7,706 nucleotides of DNA, taken from NCBI GenBank assembly GCA_903926695.1, contig CAIYKK010000388.1, positions 1-7,706 on the forward strand. Direction: 5' to 3'. The DNA comes from an uncultured Burkholderiales bacterium. GTDB taxonomy: Bacteria > Pseudomonadota > Gammaproteobacteria > Burkholderiales > Burkholderiaceae_C. Below the pieces are notes generated by a model, which saw only the letters and a program-made list of their open reading frames with translations, ran no database searches and was not told where the DNA came from. Below, one piece after another: positions 7,137 to 7,706 of the stretch. The stretch's first letter is position 1, and every line of letters begins with the position of its first letter. The position numbers were made by a program, and so were the translations under genes.

Positions 7137-7580
7137 TTAATTGGTAAAAAGGATTTCGACTTCAAAGCCGAGCGGAATGTACTGGTGCCCGCCGCTGTAG
7201 GCCGCTTGCGGCGCATTGGCTAGAAACAGAGGCATGGAGGCGCTGCCAGACTTGAAACCCATCAGCGCCTTGAGAACTGCATCGCTCAGGGCACCAGCTT
7301 TCTGGCGCGCCTCAGACCCGGTGACCAGGTTGCGCGTGTCGCGCGTCACCACCACCGCCAGCCAGGTCTGGTTAATCCGGCAGGCTTTGCCATCAAAGCG
7401 GTTTTCGAGAGCGTTGTAGCCCGCATACACCACATGTACAGCAGGCGAGAGCTGCTTTTCTTCAGCCACATCGGCCAGCTCGGACGATGTCAGCACATGC
7501 ACCGGCGGCACCTGATCGGCCAGGCATTCTTTGAGCCGGGCCACCAGTTCGCTTTCGAGCGCTAAAAAATTGCCAGCCAT
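7137..7580 (-). CDS. Tail terminator-like protein, Mu Gp37 family
   Basis: A 147-aa soluble protein without signal peptide or membrane segment. Its layout fits phage tail terminator or Gp37-type proteins: an N-terminal helix (LESELVARLKECLAD, residues 6-20), a strand with the conserved-looking 'PAVHVVYAGYNALENRF' (about 46-62), a strand with 'TWLAVVVTRDTRN' (73-85), and a helix with 'ARQKAGALSDAVLKALMGF' (92-110). Such proteins cap the growing tail tube and join it to the head. It lies between a Gp36-like gene and the tail tube gene, where a terminator is expected. I chose ATG 7578-7580 because it follows the upstream stop by only 3 bases; no good Shine-Dalgarno is visible, which fits translational coupling. 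Length suits the family. Family assignment is from pattern and context; a different small head-tail connector protein is the main alternative. Confidence 0.68.
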   Translation of the reverse strand: MAGNFLALESELVARLKECLADQVPPVHVLTSSELADVAEEKQLSPAVHVVYAGYNALENRFDGKACRINQTWLAVVVTRDTRNLVTGSEARQKAGALSDAVLKALMGFKSGSASMPLFLANAPQAAYSGGHQYIPLGFEVEILFTN

Positions 7581-7583
7581 CGC

Positions 7584-7706
7584 TCAGTAACCCGTCATGT
7601 CAAACACCCGAGCGGGCGAGCGGCTGATCACCCGGCCCGGCGCTTGCGCGACCACCTCGTCTTGCGCGCCCAGGCTGACGCGCCCGGCGCTCAAGTCCTT
7701 GAGGTA
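7584..7706 (-). CDS. Head-completion protein, Mu Gp36-like (DUF1320), C-terminal fragment
   Basis: Only the last 40 codons and the TGA stop (7584-7586) are in the window; the gene begins beyond the right edge. The visible tail reads from YLKLDSAGRVSLGAQ to SRSPRAFVDMTGY. A 'YL...GRVSLG' segment, then a variable linker, then 'R.F....GY' at the very end, is how I remember the C-terminus of Mu Gp36/DUF1320 proteins. These are small (roughly 140 aa) virion proteins encoded after the major capsid gene and thought to act at the head-tail joint. Its position just before a Gp37-like gene, as in Mu, supports this. The stop lies 3 bases before the next start, so the two genes are probably translationally coupled. 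The call rests on a short C-terminal pattern and gene order; the reading frame is clear, the family is likely but not certain. Confidence 0.65.
   Translation of the reverse strand, partial: YLKDLSAGRVSLGAQDEVVAQAPGRVISRSPARVFDMTGY

Noticed and set aside
5989..7140. A 383-codon open frame on the plus strand
   Set aside because: It lies antisense to the tail tube gene and the start of the tape measure gene. Its product is His- and Arg-rich without a recognisable domain, typical of GC-rich antisense shadows.

Overview
The window is a piece of a tailed-phage or prophage late (structural) operon. Six genes lie head to tail on the minus strand and fill essentially every base, so transcription runs from the right edge (7706) towards the left edge (1). 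No host gene, RNA gene, integrase, transposase, CRISPR array or promoter was seen. By eye the base composition is GC-rich (hand-counted blocks are about 65% GC, with two poorer patches). Together with the protein style this suggests a phage of a GC-rich proteobacterium, possibly a betaproteobacterium. That host guess is an inference, because nothing in the window identifies the host.

In transcription order: (1) the last 40 codons of a head-completion protein that resembles the C-terminus of the Mu Gp36/DUF1320 family (7584-7706, cut by the window edge); (2) a 147-aa tail-terminator-like protein of the Mu Gp37 type (7137-7580); (3) a 252-aa major tail tube protein (6361-7119); (4) a 1018-aa TP901-type tape measure protein (3295-6351); (5) a 132-aa small tail protein of unknown function (2891-3289); (6) at least 962 codons of a very long tail-tip or baseplate protein (1-2887, cut by the window edge). 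Its reading frame was checked codon by codon and has no stop.

The genes are 3, 17, 9, 5 and 3 bases apart, typical of a translationally coupled virion operon. The products would build the tail: the first two close the head-tail joint and cap the tube, the tube protein polymerises around the tape measure, which sets tail length, and the last two belong to the distal tip. Mu-like joining genes followed directly by a single tube gene, with no sheath, suggest a long non-contractile tail (siphovirus) like that of B3- or D3112-type Mu relatives. This is inference from gene order.

The most notable structures are six degenerate repeats of about 45-55 residues in the long tip protein, two of them lying in low-GC patches; an exact 65-codon-spaced duplication in the tape measure; a Pro-Ala linker with a perfect 20-bp CTG/CAG palindrome; and the absence of the usual chaperone cassette between tube and tape measure genes.
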